From positions 310,001 through 374,000 of the forward strand of contig JAEBUN010000030.1 of assembly GCA_023014365.1 (NCBI GenBank): DNA of 64,000 nucleotides. The letters run 5' to 3'. Shown here piece by piece: positions 1-11,409 of this stretch. Below the pieces are notes generated by a model. It was not told where the DNA came from and ran no database searches. It saw only the letters and a list, made by a program, of their open reading frames with translations. A program made the position numbers and the translations under genes. This stretch comes from Lepiota brunneoincarnata (taxonomy: Eukaryota; Basidiomycota; Agaricomycetes; Agaricales; Agaricaceae). Each line of letters opens with the position of its first letter. Position 1 is the first letter of the stretch.

Positions 1-1128
1 AGACTCTGCTTCATCTAGCTTGTTCCGTCGTAAAAAGACTTGTCCCAGCATTTGGACGTCGCTAGCCTCACCGAGTACATTATGCACCTGACGGTGGAGT
101 GCGATAGCTGCGTTGAAGGACGCCTCTGCTTCGTCAAGCTTGTAGCGTCGCAAATACACTTCTCCCAGCATATGGACACCATTGGCCTCACCGACCACAT
201 CATGCAACTGACGGTGAAGTTCAATGGCCGTGCTGAAAGACAACCTCGCTTCGTCTAGCTTGTAGCGTCGCAAGTACACTTCTCCCAGCATATGGACGTC
301 GCTGGCCTCGCCGAGCACAGAATGGGCCCGACGGTGAAGCTGGATGGCCTTGTTGAAAGATAACTCCGCATCGGCTAGTTTGGAACATCGCATGTAAACT
401 CGCCCCAGCATTTGGACAGCATTGGCTTCACCGGGCACACTATGCGCGCGGCAATGAAGCCCGATGGCCTTGTTGAAAGACGACTCGGCTTCACTTAACT
501 TGTCCCGTCGCAAATATACTTCTCCAAGCCAGTGGATATCGTGTGCCCCACAAAGCACACCATGTGACTCGCGATGGAGTTCTATAGCCTTGTTGGAGGA
601 CGACTCCGCTTCATCTAGCTTGTTCCGCCTGAAATAGACTTGTCCCAGCAGCTGGATAGCGTTAGCTTCGCTGAGGACGGAATGCGTCTCGCGATGGAGT
701 TCGATAGCCATCCTGAAAGCCGACTCTGCTTCATCTAGCTTGTTCCGTTGCAAGTAAACATCTCCCAGCATCTGGACATCGGTAGCCTCGCCGAGCACAT
801 CATGTACTTGGCGGTGAAGTTCGATGGCTGTGTTAAACGACCCTTCTGCGTCGTCTAGCTCGTGGCGTCGCAAATATACCTGACCCAACATGTTCATATC
901 ATTGGCCTCACTGAGCAGATCGTTGACCCGCCCATGAAGCCTGATAGCCTGCTTGAAAGTCGACTCTGCCTCGTCGAGCTTGTCCCTTCGCAAATAGACC
1001 TGTCCCAACATACGGACATCGTTAGCTTCACCGAGCACATAATCCACCTGCCGATGAAGCCCGATAGCCCTCTTGAAAGACGACTCGGCTTCCTCCAGCT
1101 TGTACCCCCGCATATACACAAATGACAA
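1..1128 (-). repeat. 120-bp tandem repeat encoding TPR units of NLR copy A
   Basis: A 120-nt period is visible on the plus strand, with each unit containing a recognisable ctagcttg...cgtcgcaa...cccagca block. Read on the minus strand each unit encodes one 40-residue TPR of the form K-L-D-E-A-E-x-x-F...A-I-x-L-H. About 9.4 units lie inside the window. Units here differ from one another far more than those of copy B, so this array looks older or less recently homogenised. Confidence 0.9.
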
Positions 1129-3229
1129 CATGGAAAGGCACTGGGCGTGCAAACTGACTGATCCAGTGGTGTTACAAGTTGCCAAATCCATGATCTCCTC
1201 AGTGGGATTGCTGGTGTAGACGCACCAGTCAGTGTAGCGGATAGATGCGGTGACGATTTTTTCGTCGGCTCTATTTTCGTTTAGTGCCTTGGAGAAAACT
1301 GTGTGGATATTGGGAAGTTCCGAGGGGACGATGGTGTGACCTGCAGCACTCGTAACATCTGGGAGGTCGTTCATCATCTTGATGTAAAAGTCGACCAAAC
1401 AACTTTCGAGGGTGTTTGCCTCCCCCAGCTTCGTACGGCAAAACTCCCGGACTGGCTCAAGCATCCGAAGTCTGGGGTTCATCCGGCCAGCTTCATCAAT
1501 ATAAACAAGCGAAGCCCTTCGCAATATCAGCAATATCTCTCGAAGGCGGACATTGCTGGGCAAACAGCTTTGCAAATCGTTGATGGCCTCCTCTCCATAC
1601 GGGAACCCGTCCGGAAGGCTCGATAACATAACGAGTACAAGTATTGCATTAGGATCTTCCCGCATGCGGCGGCTATATACCGAAAGGTGAATGGAGGCAT
1701 CGAGCCTGGATAAGCGATGGTCGTTGCCTATACCTATAGCACTCGTCCGGACGCGTTCCCACGAAGCCAACAGGGATTAGGAAGTCTCTAATCCCTGTCG
1801 CAATTGAGCACCGATGAGCCTAATAGCTAGAGGTATTCCATCAACGGCATCCAATAGGTTTACGATAAACTCGTCCACTGGCCCACAGGTCGTTTCGAAT
1901 TTCAACTTGGAATCGGTTCGGCTTAGTTTCTCCAGAGGCTGGAGTAATGGCCGCAGCCATGAAACTCTGGATGGTCGTTCGGTACCTCGCATGGTGACAA
2001 TGAGAGCGAGTCGAGGTAGGAGGTCGAGCCGAGATAGGAAGCCTTCCATGTCCGGTCGGATGGCGCTATCCTCCCAAATGGTCTCCAAATTGTCCAAGCA
2101 TAGGATGCTGTTCCCAAAAAATGAGGAAAGTACGACGTCCACAAGACCCTCATCGCGTTCGACAGGTGGAACACGTAAAACATTGGCGATTTCGTGAATA
2201 AGGGCGGGTAGGGATTGAATTGCTTCACAGGGTACAAAATATCGGGAAGGGTATTTATTGATCACGGCCGGGTCATGTAAGGCGGTGAGAGCGAGTGTTG
2301 TCTTCCCCATCCCACCGGCTCCCAGGATTGCGATGCGCGGCGGGACATGGTCGAGCCATGTCTCGATGATTGTCGACTTTTGTTTGTCTCTCCCGATCAT
2401 CTGATCAGGAAGTGGAATGCCTTTGAACGAGGTGTTAGATAGAGGAGGAAAGCATTAGCAGTCTAGTCGTGTTCAAAGTATCAGCATCATACAGAACAGA
2501 GCTTGATGGTAACTCGGTGCGCTTGGGCAGATTCGAGAGATATGTTGTATGTTTCACTAGAAGGGATGTCTGTAGCGCTGGTGTAGGGGCAAAGAATAGA
2601 ACGTCGATGAGTGACATACAACGAAATCGGTGTTGAAGTCGTTGATCAAACGGTCGAACTTTGTGGGAGTATCAACCCTCGCATCCTGGCTATCGAATTT
2701 CCCCTCCAGGGCTTTAGCCGGTGGAGTAGTGAGAGTAGTGTAAATTTGTTGAAGGAGTCTGCAGGGTCAACAACTAAGACGAAGATAGGACAAGAGATTG
2801 GATTCAACTCGCACTTGTTGTACTCTTTGAATTCTTCCCCTGTGTCCTCCAGCTGATCCCTAGTCGGCGAAGAGCCGATCCGAAGCAAGGCATCGAAAAT
2901 GACCTTTGACTTGCGAAGTGTCTTGTCGGTTAGTTCCTGAGACCTATCTTTCGCGGTTTCAATTTCCTAGTGTGCGCTCAACAGAGCTCCACTTGCCCAG
3001 CTTGAAAGCTTCGCACCTCTCTGATCCTAATGATCTGGAGTACAAGTCCTGCGGTTGCTTTGACATACGGCACGTCCTTGAACAATTGACCAACATCTTT
3101 GGCGATTTTGGATACAGTTTCTATCAAGTTGTTTGTGTATGGGACGACCTCTTCGGGGTTTGTAGATTGTGGACTAATAGCAGTTAAGCCTGTTGCAGAG
3201 TCGGGTGTAGTAGGTAGAGCGGCACTCAT
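1..3229 (-). pseudogene. NB-ARC/TPR STAND (NLR-like) protein copy A, C-terminus outside window, in-frame stop
   Basis: Paralog of the intact gene at 12725-16463. Exons that phase correctly are 3229..3017 (start ATG 3229, 71 codons), 2966..2815 and 2758..2620; exon lengths of 152 nt for exon 2 match the paralog exactly. A short exon follows near 2569 and the NB-ARC plus TPR part runs from about 2435 to the window edge. The P-loop reads GAGGMGKTT and the Walker B region ILCLDNLETIW; about ten 40-residue TPR units follow from 1128 down to 1. The frame is open all the way except one TAA at 1777-1779, which aligns with a GAA (Glu) codon of copy B, so one G-to-T change explains it. I also could not close the phase of the last intron before the NB-ARC exon (near 2435-2500). 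Known role of the family: nucleotide-switched intracellular sensors. Likely inactive here, or a sequencing error at one base. Confidence 0.75.
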
Positions 3230-3667
3230 AGCTATTAATGACGATTGCAGAGTCGGGTGGGTGGACGAGTATGGATTATCATTTAACGCACAGATATATA
3301 ATAATATATCCTGTAGCTTGGAGACGTGTTTGGCACAATGCAACTACTCTTCATTCATCACATAGGCGGCTATGCCTCCACCTTCTTCCATCTGCCAGCA
3401 TTGCGCTTGTCACAACCGCTATTGTTATATTACGCTTTACCATCGAGACCATCGTTTAATGAGCACCTCAAAGCATATAGTGTTTTTCCGTTGTTTCCCA
3501 ACCACATAAAAGGGCATATGGGGTCACATAGCCACCATCTCCGCCTCAATTTCTTTTTCTCCCCGCCCAACACCACGAGCAATCACATGAATAAAGTCAT
3601 GTGATCTCCGCCGATCAAGTCGACACCACAGCGTTTACCCTCTCAGCATAATTCCAACCCCTACAAA
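3230..3667. other. Divergent intergenic region between NLR copy A and PEX19
   Basis: This 438-bp stretch separates the start codons of two divergently transcribed genes and must hold both promoters. A cataaaagg element lies at about 3503. A pyrimidine-rich stretch (3540-3565) and a perfect inverted repeat at 3582-3605 lie upstream of the PEX19 start. No coding frame with support is seen. Confidence 0.6.
3582..3605. promoter_or_regulatory. Perfect 9-bp inverted repeat upstream of PEX19
   Basis: atcacatga, a 6-nt spacer ataaag, then tcatgtgat: both arms are exact reverse complements. Each arm holds an E-box-like CANNTG core (cacatg / catgtg). It lies 63 bp before the PEX19 ATG, where a dimeric transcription factor site would be expected. 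Binding is inference. Confidence 0.4.
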
Positions 3668-5095
3668 ATGTCGAAGGAACCGACAAAACCAATTCCGGAG
3701 GAAACACATAACGAGAGCGACGACGATCTCGACGACCTTGACGGTCCGTGCTGTATCACCCCCTCATCAACTCGATCACGCTAATTATTATTCGGTTATC
3801 CATCTACGACATATTTTGCCACCCCCGGTTTCCCCCTGCTTGCAAACACACCAGATTATCTCGACAAATTCACTGAAACTCCGTCTAAGTCACCTCCTTC
3901 TGCTCCTCACCAAACCACCTCAACAACAACAACATCCGGCCGACCACGACACAACACCCGTGTCGATGCACCACCTAGATCCATCCCGGGTTCTGGCTCC
4001 AACCTCAGCTCCACAACAGAAGAGGGGGATGTCAACGAGGACGCACTCTCACAGGAATTTGCTCAAGAGCTTGCGAAGGGTATGGAAAGCCTCATGAAAG
4101 AGCTCATGAGTGGTCGTGGTCTCGATCCCTCATCATCCTCATCATCCGGGGCTCTGGAAAGTCCTGATAAAGGGACAGCGATAGATGACTTAGCGGATGA
4201 TGAGACAAAGAAGGCACTCAAGGCCGCATGGGAGGCGATGCTTCTGGAGGGCTTGAGTGGGAATGATAACGGTGGTCTGGCAGAGCTAGGAGAGTCTTTG
4301 GGCACGGAAGGCGTACGATCAGGGACCGACAACTCGAAAGCACCCAGCACCGGTGCCCCTTCGAGCGATTTTCAAAACACGATCAAGCAAACTCTGGGAA
4401 AACTCAGAGAGAGCGAATCGAACCTCCAGGTTTGTGATCTCTGATATCTAAGCGCCTGTCAATATACTGATTCTACTTTCCCATTCTCCCGTCCCGGGGT
4501 CTGCCTCTCGGAGTATAGTCAGGTTCCGGCTCTAGTAGTATACCCGCGACAGAGTCTCTTGAAGGCCTCCTTAAATCTCTTAGCGATCTAGGACTGGGTG
4601 GTGGCGGTGAGGAGGACGAAGAGCTCGCCGGCTTCTTGGAAAACATGATGGGTCAATTGATGAGCAAAGAAGTGCTGTACGAGCCCCTCAAGGAACTGGC
4701 GGACAACGTAAGCTGCGCCCCCGTCCATTTGTTCGAGCTAGATAACCGAGAATCGTTTGCTGCAGTTCCCAGGATACCTCGCAAACCCGCCAAAACCAAT
4801 CGAGCTGGACGACAAAACACGTTACGAAAAACAATGCACATACGTTAGACAGATCATTGATATCTTTGAAAAACCAACATATGATGATGCTAATGTGGAG
4901 GACAGCAAAACGATCATGGCCCTCATGAGCGAGGTACACCCATCCCATTTCTACTAGCCCGTATTCTGATTTATTGAATTCGGCCGTCAGATGCAAAACT
5001 ACGGTTCTCCGCCGCCAGAAATCATGGGTCCGCTGCCTCCTGGCTTTGCAAACGGCATTCCTCAACCTGGAGGGGAGGAATGTATCATCATCTAG
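3668..5095 (+). CDS. PEX19: Peroxin 19, peroxisomal membrane protein import receptor
   Basis: Five exons with all phases closing: 3668..3743, 3855..4429, 4519..4707, 4766..4933, 4991..5095, giving 370 residues. PEX19 is the cytosolic chaperone and receptor that binds peroxisomal membrane proteins and docks on PEX3. Visible family marks are the acidic N-terminus (SDDDLDDLD), the stretch LSQEFAQELAKGMESLMKEL, the conserved ENMMGQLMSKEVLYEPLKEL block, and FPGYLANPP followed by YEKQCTYVRQIIDIFE in the C-terminal cargo-binding domain. The last four residues are CIII, a CaaX box, consistent with known farnesylation of this family. Length is close to the usual 300-370 residues. The gene is divergent from NLR copy A and appears intact; recognition is secure. 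Confidence 0.95.
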
Positions 5096-5963
5096 GGCTA
5101 TTTACCTTCAACGAGATTTGTGCCTCACAGTTTCTGCTTGATTTGGACCTGACTGGATCGGATTACGATGTGAGTAGAAGAAATAGTGCTTGACATTATT
5201 TTATCTCCCATCGTATGACTCTTTGGCTTGGGCGGCCGATGTGCAGTGATCAATGGAGCTTCAAGGGATCTTTCATGCTGATGATAGCCAATAAATTTAT
5301 TTCAATAGCCATTCCCCTATGCGTAAATTCACAGGGGGATCTGTGCCTAGTGCATAGACTTTACTAACACTACCTAGATCGCATCTCCTACACGAACAAG
5401 AATCACAAACCAAAGTACATACATAGAGGGAAGGGAACACAGGGGGATGGAGAAAAGAAATGTGAAAGTTATCCAACGCTTGGTTTGATATGGTCAGCCA
5501 ATGGACGAGAACGTCGTATGAAAGGCAGGTTGTCCTGGAGACATTGTCATCAAACCAGTGGAGAAGCTTGAGTGTGAAAGTACACGGGTTGGAAAATAAG
5601 AGACGGAGGGCCAGCGAGGCAAGGTCATAAGGGCCACACTAAACGTCAATGATACAGTGATACAACGACTTTCGACGCCATCGAGACCGGAATAAACACA
5701 GAAGTAACGGGGTCCGCGAGAATGATGGTAAGGACGGGGACAAGAAAGCAAAAGAAGCAAAGCGATAGCAAGGTGACGTTGCACCGCGTACAAAGTTGGC
5801 ACACGAGGCACACGAGGTTTCCGGTCGACGAAGATTTCCGAGCCAAAGGGACAGAAAGATAGTTAAAGAGATGATGGCTGATCTACCGCTAGTCCGCCCG
5901 GCTGTTCACCCTGAGATAGTGGACAAAGATTTATGTGATGGATTGAATACAGCGGCCTTAATA
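5096..5963. other. Convergent intergenic / 3' UTR region
   Basis: Downstream of PEX19 (+) and downstream of the lysine-rich protein gene (-). An aataaat sequence at about 5290 could act in 3'-end formation. Open frames here are short, lack splice support and resemble no family I know. Confidence 0.5.
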
Positions 5964-6800
5964 TCAGCGGGCTAGAAATGAAACGTCAAGCCATTCATGC
6001 CTAAAATATGGTTGAGATGGGTCGGGCAGGATATGGTGCGTATAGCGAACCTTGGGTCCTTCTGGCTGGGACTCATTCCCGGAGGCTTGGGCTTCTGCCT
6101 CGGGTTCTTCATTAATTGTCGCTGCGATAGCGGCACTGACGACGGCGGGCGCTTCACCCACAACCTGGTTGAGTTGGAAATGAGTTGATGTTACCACAAG
6201 GAACGATCGGCCCAACGGCGCTAAAAAACACGGCGAAGGCGGGCGTAGATTGGATGCGAACCTTGGACGCGGGTTTCCTGGAACCGGCTCTCGACGACGG
6301 TTTACCAGAGGCACGGGAAGTAGGCTTGCCTTCCGCCTTGGAAGCTGGCTTAGTGCTAGCCTTGGACGCAGGCTTGGCGCTTGCTTTCGAAGAGGGTTTT
6401 CCGCTTTCCTCAGCCGCCTTGGATGCAGGTTTAGTGGCAGTCTTGGAAGCAGGTTTCGCCTAGCATATATTTATGTAGTGTAAGCGGGCGAGTAAGCGAA
6501 CCAAGACATGGACCAAACCTTCTTGGCGGCGGGTTCATCCTCTGCTCCTGGCACAGCACCGTTAGCCTCTGCGGAGTCGGGTTCCTTGCGCTTCCGACCC
6601 CTAGAGGACGCAGGTTTCTCTTTCGGATCTTCATCATCTGCGGCCTTGGGTTTATCGGCCTTTTTGATTCTAGGTTTGGCCGGAGCTTTCCTAACAGGTG
6701 GTTCAGGTTTCGGTTGTTCTTTGATGCGACTCGAGCGACGCCGGGTCTCGGGAGGAGATGGGCCTGATTCTTCTAAGGATGCAGCAGCTTTGCGAGGCAT
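5964..6800 (-). CDS. Lysine/alanine/proline-rich probable nuclear protein with AT-hook-like motif
   Basis: Three exons close in phase: 6800..6519, 6459..6262, 6164..5964, giving about 226 residues. An alternative last intron (roughly 6017-6070) would change only the tail. Exon 1 is rich in K, P and E and contains SSRIKEQ and the basic patch SSRGRKRKEP, similar to an AT-hook core and to a nuclear localisation signal. Exon 2 is a degenerate tandem array of KPASK-type units (KPASKT, KPASKA, KPSSKA, KPTSRA), resembling histone H1 or HMGA tails. The C-terminus is acidic (NEEPEAEAQ). By composition it could be a chromatin-associated protein; no globular domain is recognised, so function is inferred. 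It lies tandem to and 233 bp downstream of the permease gene, with two CACGTG boxes in its promoter. Confidence 0.65.
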
Positions 6801-6912
6801 TTTTTGTGTTGCTGAGTGGGTAGATGGAAGTAGGAGGCAAAGAGACGAAGGCGCGTTGACTCTCCAAATCGATTCAACAAGGCGTTTGTTGACACCAGTC
6901 TCATATTCTCAT

Positions 6913-6937
6913 CACGTGGCTCGTGCTCAGTCACGTG
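6913..6937. promoter_or_regulatory. Paired CACGTG E-boxes upstream of the lysine-rich protein gene
   Basis: cacgtg occurs at 6913-6918 and 6932-6937, 19 bp centre to centre, about 115-135 bp upstream of the ATG at 6800. CACGTG is the known core for fungal bHLH factors of the Cbf1 type; occupancy here is inference. Confidence 0.4.
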
Positions 6938-7033
6938 TCTGATAATCGAATTTCGTGTCATAAGCGCGTGTCGTCGGACCACCACGCTTAATAAGGTCGC
7001 AACCATATCCTCGAGATAAAATATTATAGGAAT

Positions 7034-9651
7034 TTAATTCGTAAATAACATCCTGTAGATACGGAGCCAGATAGGCGCACCCCTGCGCCCGGCGCGCCAC
7101 TAGGGAGCAACAAGTAAATAAACGTCCGGACAAGTACACCAGCCACATACCTCACGCATTTCTTCAACAGTAAGCCAACTTTTGCGACCCGAATCGAGAT
7201 TAATTTTATGAGCGCGTTGAGGGAGGGTGCGTTTCCAGATTATTCCAATGGCGTAAAAGAGCATCATGACAAAGAAGCCGAGGTAGGCCACTGTTAGTCA
7301 CATCATTATCAGCATCTAGAATCGTACGACATAGCAAGAGTAGGCGTACGGAAGAATGATTCAGCAACCCCAGCAGAGGTGTCTGGCATGCCACCAATCG
7401 GCCAGATACCCTGGTTTGCCCTAATTATTGTCACTTCAGATAGCACGAAAAATGACCCACGATGTAGAACTGGGCAATAAACACCAGGATGATAAGGATA
7501 ATACCAAACCATGAACCGTAGACGCCACCAAGAGCCTGGAAGGGCAATTCCTCGACGGAATGTCCTTGGACCTTCCAAGCCCTCCGGAAACGGATGCTAG
7601 GACAGCGCGTAAGTTGACGTGGTTACAGATATTCATATTGAGAACTTACTGGCATAAGCATATCGCGAGCCAGGAGAAGAGTGTGGAAAGACCAGAGAGG
7701 GCAAGGAGCCAGTTAACTTTTGCCTTTTATCAGCGATAAATCATTTTAGAAACGAAAGCTACCTACAAACGATGTCGCCCTCCGCACGCACGTTGATATA
7801 GGCAAGGGGTGCGAAAGCCATGATCGCAATGACAGACCAGAGAGGTCGAGAAGACTTGTCAACATAGGCGAAGATTCTTGGGGCATAGCCTGTCTCAGCA
7901 AGAGCAGTCAAGGTACGGGAACCAGCGTAGACGCAAGAGAGGCCGATGGAGAGCACTGAGATGCAGATGGTTACATTGACAAAATCTAACACAGAAAGGT
8001 TCAGTGCAACACAGTTATATTTGAGGTATAGACTCACGGTTTAAGCCCTTGATGCCCGCACGATCAAGCGCAATGACGAAAGGAGAAGCACCTAGTGTCA
8101 ATGTGAAATGCAGAAAGCTGGCTAAAACAAGATTCTTCTTACCAGCACCACTGCCCGTTACCAGGCGAGGTTCGTCGTAGGGAACCAAGAGTCCAATGAT
8201 AGTAAGAGAAGTAACATAGATGACAGTCTGACAGATAAGATTAGTGACCTGTGTTCACACCGTATAGTGGGTCATTTACAATACGCCAGAAAGTGCCCTT
8301 GACGGCACCGGGCATTGTCTCACGGGGATTAGGAGTCTCAGAGGCGGCGAAGCCCACGAGCTCAGTTCCAGCTGGGTAAGGATGTTAGACAACATTTCGT
8401 CCATTTCAATTAGACAAACGAACCAAAGGAGAAAGCAGCTAGGGGCCAGGCGTTAATGACCCTCTACCACGTCCATATAACATACTACGAACCAGTGACA
8501 AAGACCGCACATAATCCCTTGAAGCCATTTGCAAACGCGCCGGGATCATGCCAGTGATGGCCACCAAGGTATCTTGAGTATTCACCACCTTCAGGACCTC
8601 CACCGCAAATGCAGACGCTTTCAAATGTCGTTGTCAATAATGCTGGCTCTTATCAAGAGTAGACGGGGATTACTTACATGCCAATGAAGATGAACATCAC
8701 GACAACGAAGAGCTTGAGGCACGATGACCAGAACTCTTCTTCTGCAAAGCCGAGGGTGCCAAAAATGCTGACAATAACTATTTGAAGCCAATCAACGCCC
8801 ATTCAAAATCTGGTATCAGGCAGCCTGCAAAACTCACAAATCGCCACCCAAAATACCGTGATCCAGACTGCTATAGGCACATCATTCGGCCAATACATTA
8901 CCGTACGGGACGCGACGGTAATTTCCAAAGGTAAAGCAGTAGCCCATGCGAAGACGTAATTCCAGCCCATCGCGAATGCGAAAGAAGGGTCGAGGAAGCG
9001 GACGGCAAGGGTATAGAAGCCACCAGACACCGGGTATAATATCGACATCTCGCCAATGGCCTAAGCAGAACCAATAATACACATGCTTGGGCGAGTCAAA
9101 CATCAGATGAAAATCTCACCTGAGTGACGTTGATTAACATTACCCCAATCAAAATCCATGCAATGAGAACGCCAGCGGGACCGCCATTGTGGAGCGCAAA
9201 GCCGGAACCAACGAACAAGCCTGTGCCAATAGAACCACCTGAACAAGAGCGAAGGGCACGGTACCGAAATAAGCTGAGAGTAGGTAGCCCAAAAAACACG
9301 GTGGCTGGCTCACCGACTGCAATCATAGTCAAGTGTCTTGGCTTCATCTTCTGTTGCAACATGGGCGCGTCCGCCATAACCCTCTCAAGGTCCTCGACAT
9401 TGTTACTACCCACGACGACTTGACCACTAAAGTGAATTAGGAAAAATGTAAACTTCAGTCATAGGAGCTGCGTTGGCAGTGCCGTGGACCACCAACCCTG
9501 TCGTTCCTGGTGCACGCTTGAAGCTCTCCCAGGAGAGGCCTACGCGGGTCCATACGCTCTCCTTCGAGGGATCGTAGAGTTCAATTGGCGGTTCGGGTTC
9601 AGAGGAAGCACTGGTACTAGAGGTCTCGACATGAGTCTTTTCCTTCGACAT
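7034..9651 (-). CDS. Amino-acid permease, fungal AAP/YAT family (APC superfamily)
   Basis: Multi-exon gene (at least eleven exons) from ATG 9651 to TAA 7034-7036. Exon 1 ends at 9497 after [10 protein letters not shown]. The protein then reads [24 protein letters not shown], the hallmark first transmembrane segment of proton-coupled yeast-type amino-acid permeases. Later family marks are [19 protein letters not shown], the [15 protein letters not shown]...[11 protein letters not shown] loop, [20 protein letters not shown], and [16 protein letters not shown]. About 12 membrane segments fit. The C-terminus [11 protein letters not shown] is completed by a short last exon ending IYRMLFTN after an intron whose donor is gtatgtgg. 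Role: uptake of amino acids across the plasma membrane; substrate cannot be told from sequence. No frame break was seen in the parts I translated. Confidence 0.9.
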
Positions 9652-11409
9652 CGTCGTGTCGTCCAGAACCGCGTCCAGGGAGGGGAAGAGAGGACGAGGA
9701 TGGAGGAAGAGACAAAAGTCCTTGACTTTGAGGTTATCACTTATTTATTGGACTCCGAAGCACTCGGTTCAATTGGCGAGTGTTCTTGTCGTGATAAAGT
9801 GATTGAGTTCTCTGCTGGCAAGACAAGCCATTGCCAACGGGAACGAACCATCAAGTTACCGAGCGGACGTCCCCACTGTATGACAAGCGATCATTGATAG
9901 GTGCAGTTCCATGCGAATAATGCATAAATTACCGGGGATAAGCATATGCGGCACGGAAGGGGAAGTTGCTGAGGAGAATCGACAGGGATGAGCACACGCG
10001 CTTTGCTTTGTTACGGCACAACCCTGAATCCAGCGTCTTTCCCAACCAAACACCCCAAGTAGCGACCAAGAGACACTTTGCGCCCTTTCCCTCGTAATGG
10101 GTGCCTGAGCATTGAAATTCACTTGAACGCAAGACAATACTGCAGTGAAGATCTCGTTCCACAAACACCTCACCAAGTGGATCGATAATAGCCCTGGTAA
10201 CCGCTTGTTCCTTGGCTGCTTAGCAGCAAGCGATAGCCCCACAAGGCACCAGCTCCGTAATCACGGACCGCTAAGTCAGTAGCAACATCGTGGCAGACAT
10301 TCGTGATCACTTATTGTGGGAACTTCCACTCATTGGCCGGGTGGTAGCGCACCCATGTGAGGTTGCAAGAGGGAGTCATTGTCTCCCTCAACTTTGACCT
10401 TGAGTATTCCTCATACCACAGCACATGGCAACCCTGGATTATGTGGGCGACGGCTATGTGGCTTCGCTACTGATGCTTAGCGAACCGGCAAAGTGAACTC
10501 ATAAGTTTTGCGCCTTCAAGTGCCTTAGCTTATCTTGGCAGGCTCAGTCAATTGCATGAACGCAAAAGGCAAACACTCAGTACGCTCAAGTACTCGTTGC
10601 TGATAACAAAATTATCCACTTATCGCTTCAATCACTTGAATACTCTCAACCTCAGAAAATAAGGTGGAACGGCGCCGGGAAAGTCGTTATTATATCCTTA
10701 GGATCACCCATCACATGGGCGATCCAGGGGGATATCCGGGTTTTCTAAGGTTGTCTATCTATATCTTATACCTGGAGGATATACAATATATCCATGATAT
10801 ACCGCTGTCTGCAGCCTGCATTATGAGTCCATGCTCATACTCACCCACAACAGCCTCAGCGATCACTATATTTTGATGTTGCAGCGGCCGATACGCAAAA
10901 CACTCACCTTTCGAGCTACCTTTATCACCATGCGGACACTGGCGACATCCCCCTTTGGCCTGTACGCTTGCCATTCAGGGGCAGCAGTGTGAAGACCCGA
11001 GGTTGTGGGCGGCAGATATTAAGCGATATCACCGAATGATTTAACGTCGCCAACCCACATCAATCTAATTCCTTCATTGAATTTGCCAGCTCATGCGCCC
11101 ATCGTTTTTCACATCCCTGCTCATCCCTTTATCTTAAAAATTTTCACATAGCCGACTTCAAACTTCCGTGTTCCCCCCCTTTCCCCTCGGCCCACCTCAC
11201 GGCACAGGGCGCTATGTGCGGCCGCCAGATGTGTTTCTCAGAGGAGTCATCATCCATGATTTGGAATCGAATCAGACCGAATCTACTTGTTCCCAGTGTG
11301 GTTTCCCCGGTCGGTTGTTCTTTAGGGGAATAAATGGTCCAGGCATAACACATGCAGGCAAGTCCGAGGGAGGAGGATGACGCCAGTATTGAAGGCAGGA
11401 GACAACCTG
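9652..11409. other. Intergenic region upstream of the amino-acid permease
   Basis: About 1.76 kb without a supported gene. The permease promoter must lie at its left end. AT-rich runs such as tatctatatcttatacc (10756-10772) occur. No conserved protein, tRNA or repeat was recognised. Confidence 0.45.

Noticed and set aside
1303..1626. Plus-strand open frame of 107 codons over NLR copy A
   Set aside because: Antisense shadow of the NLR coding sequence, whose minus frame aligns with copy B.
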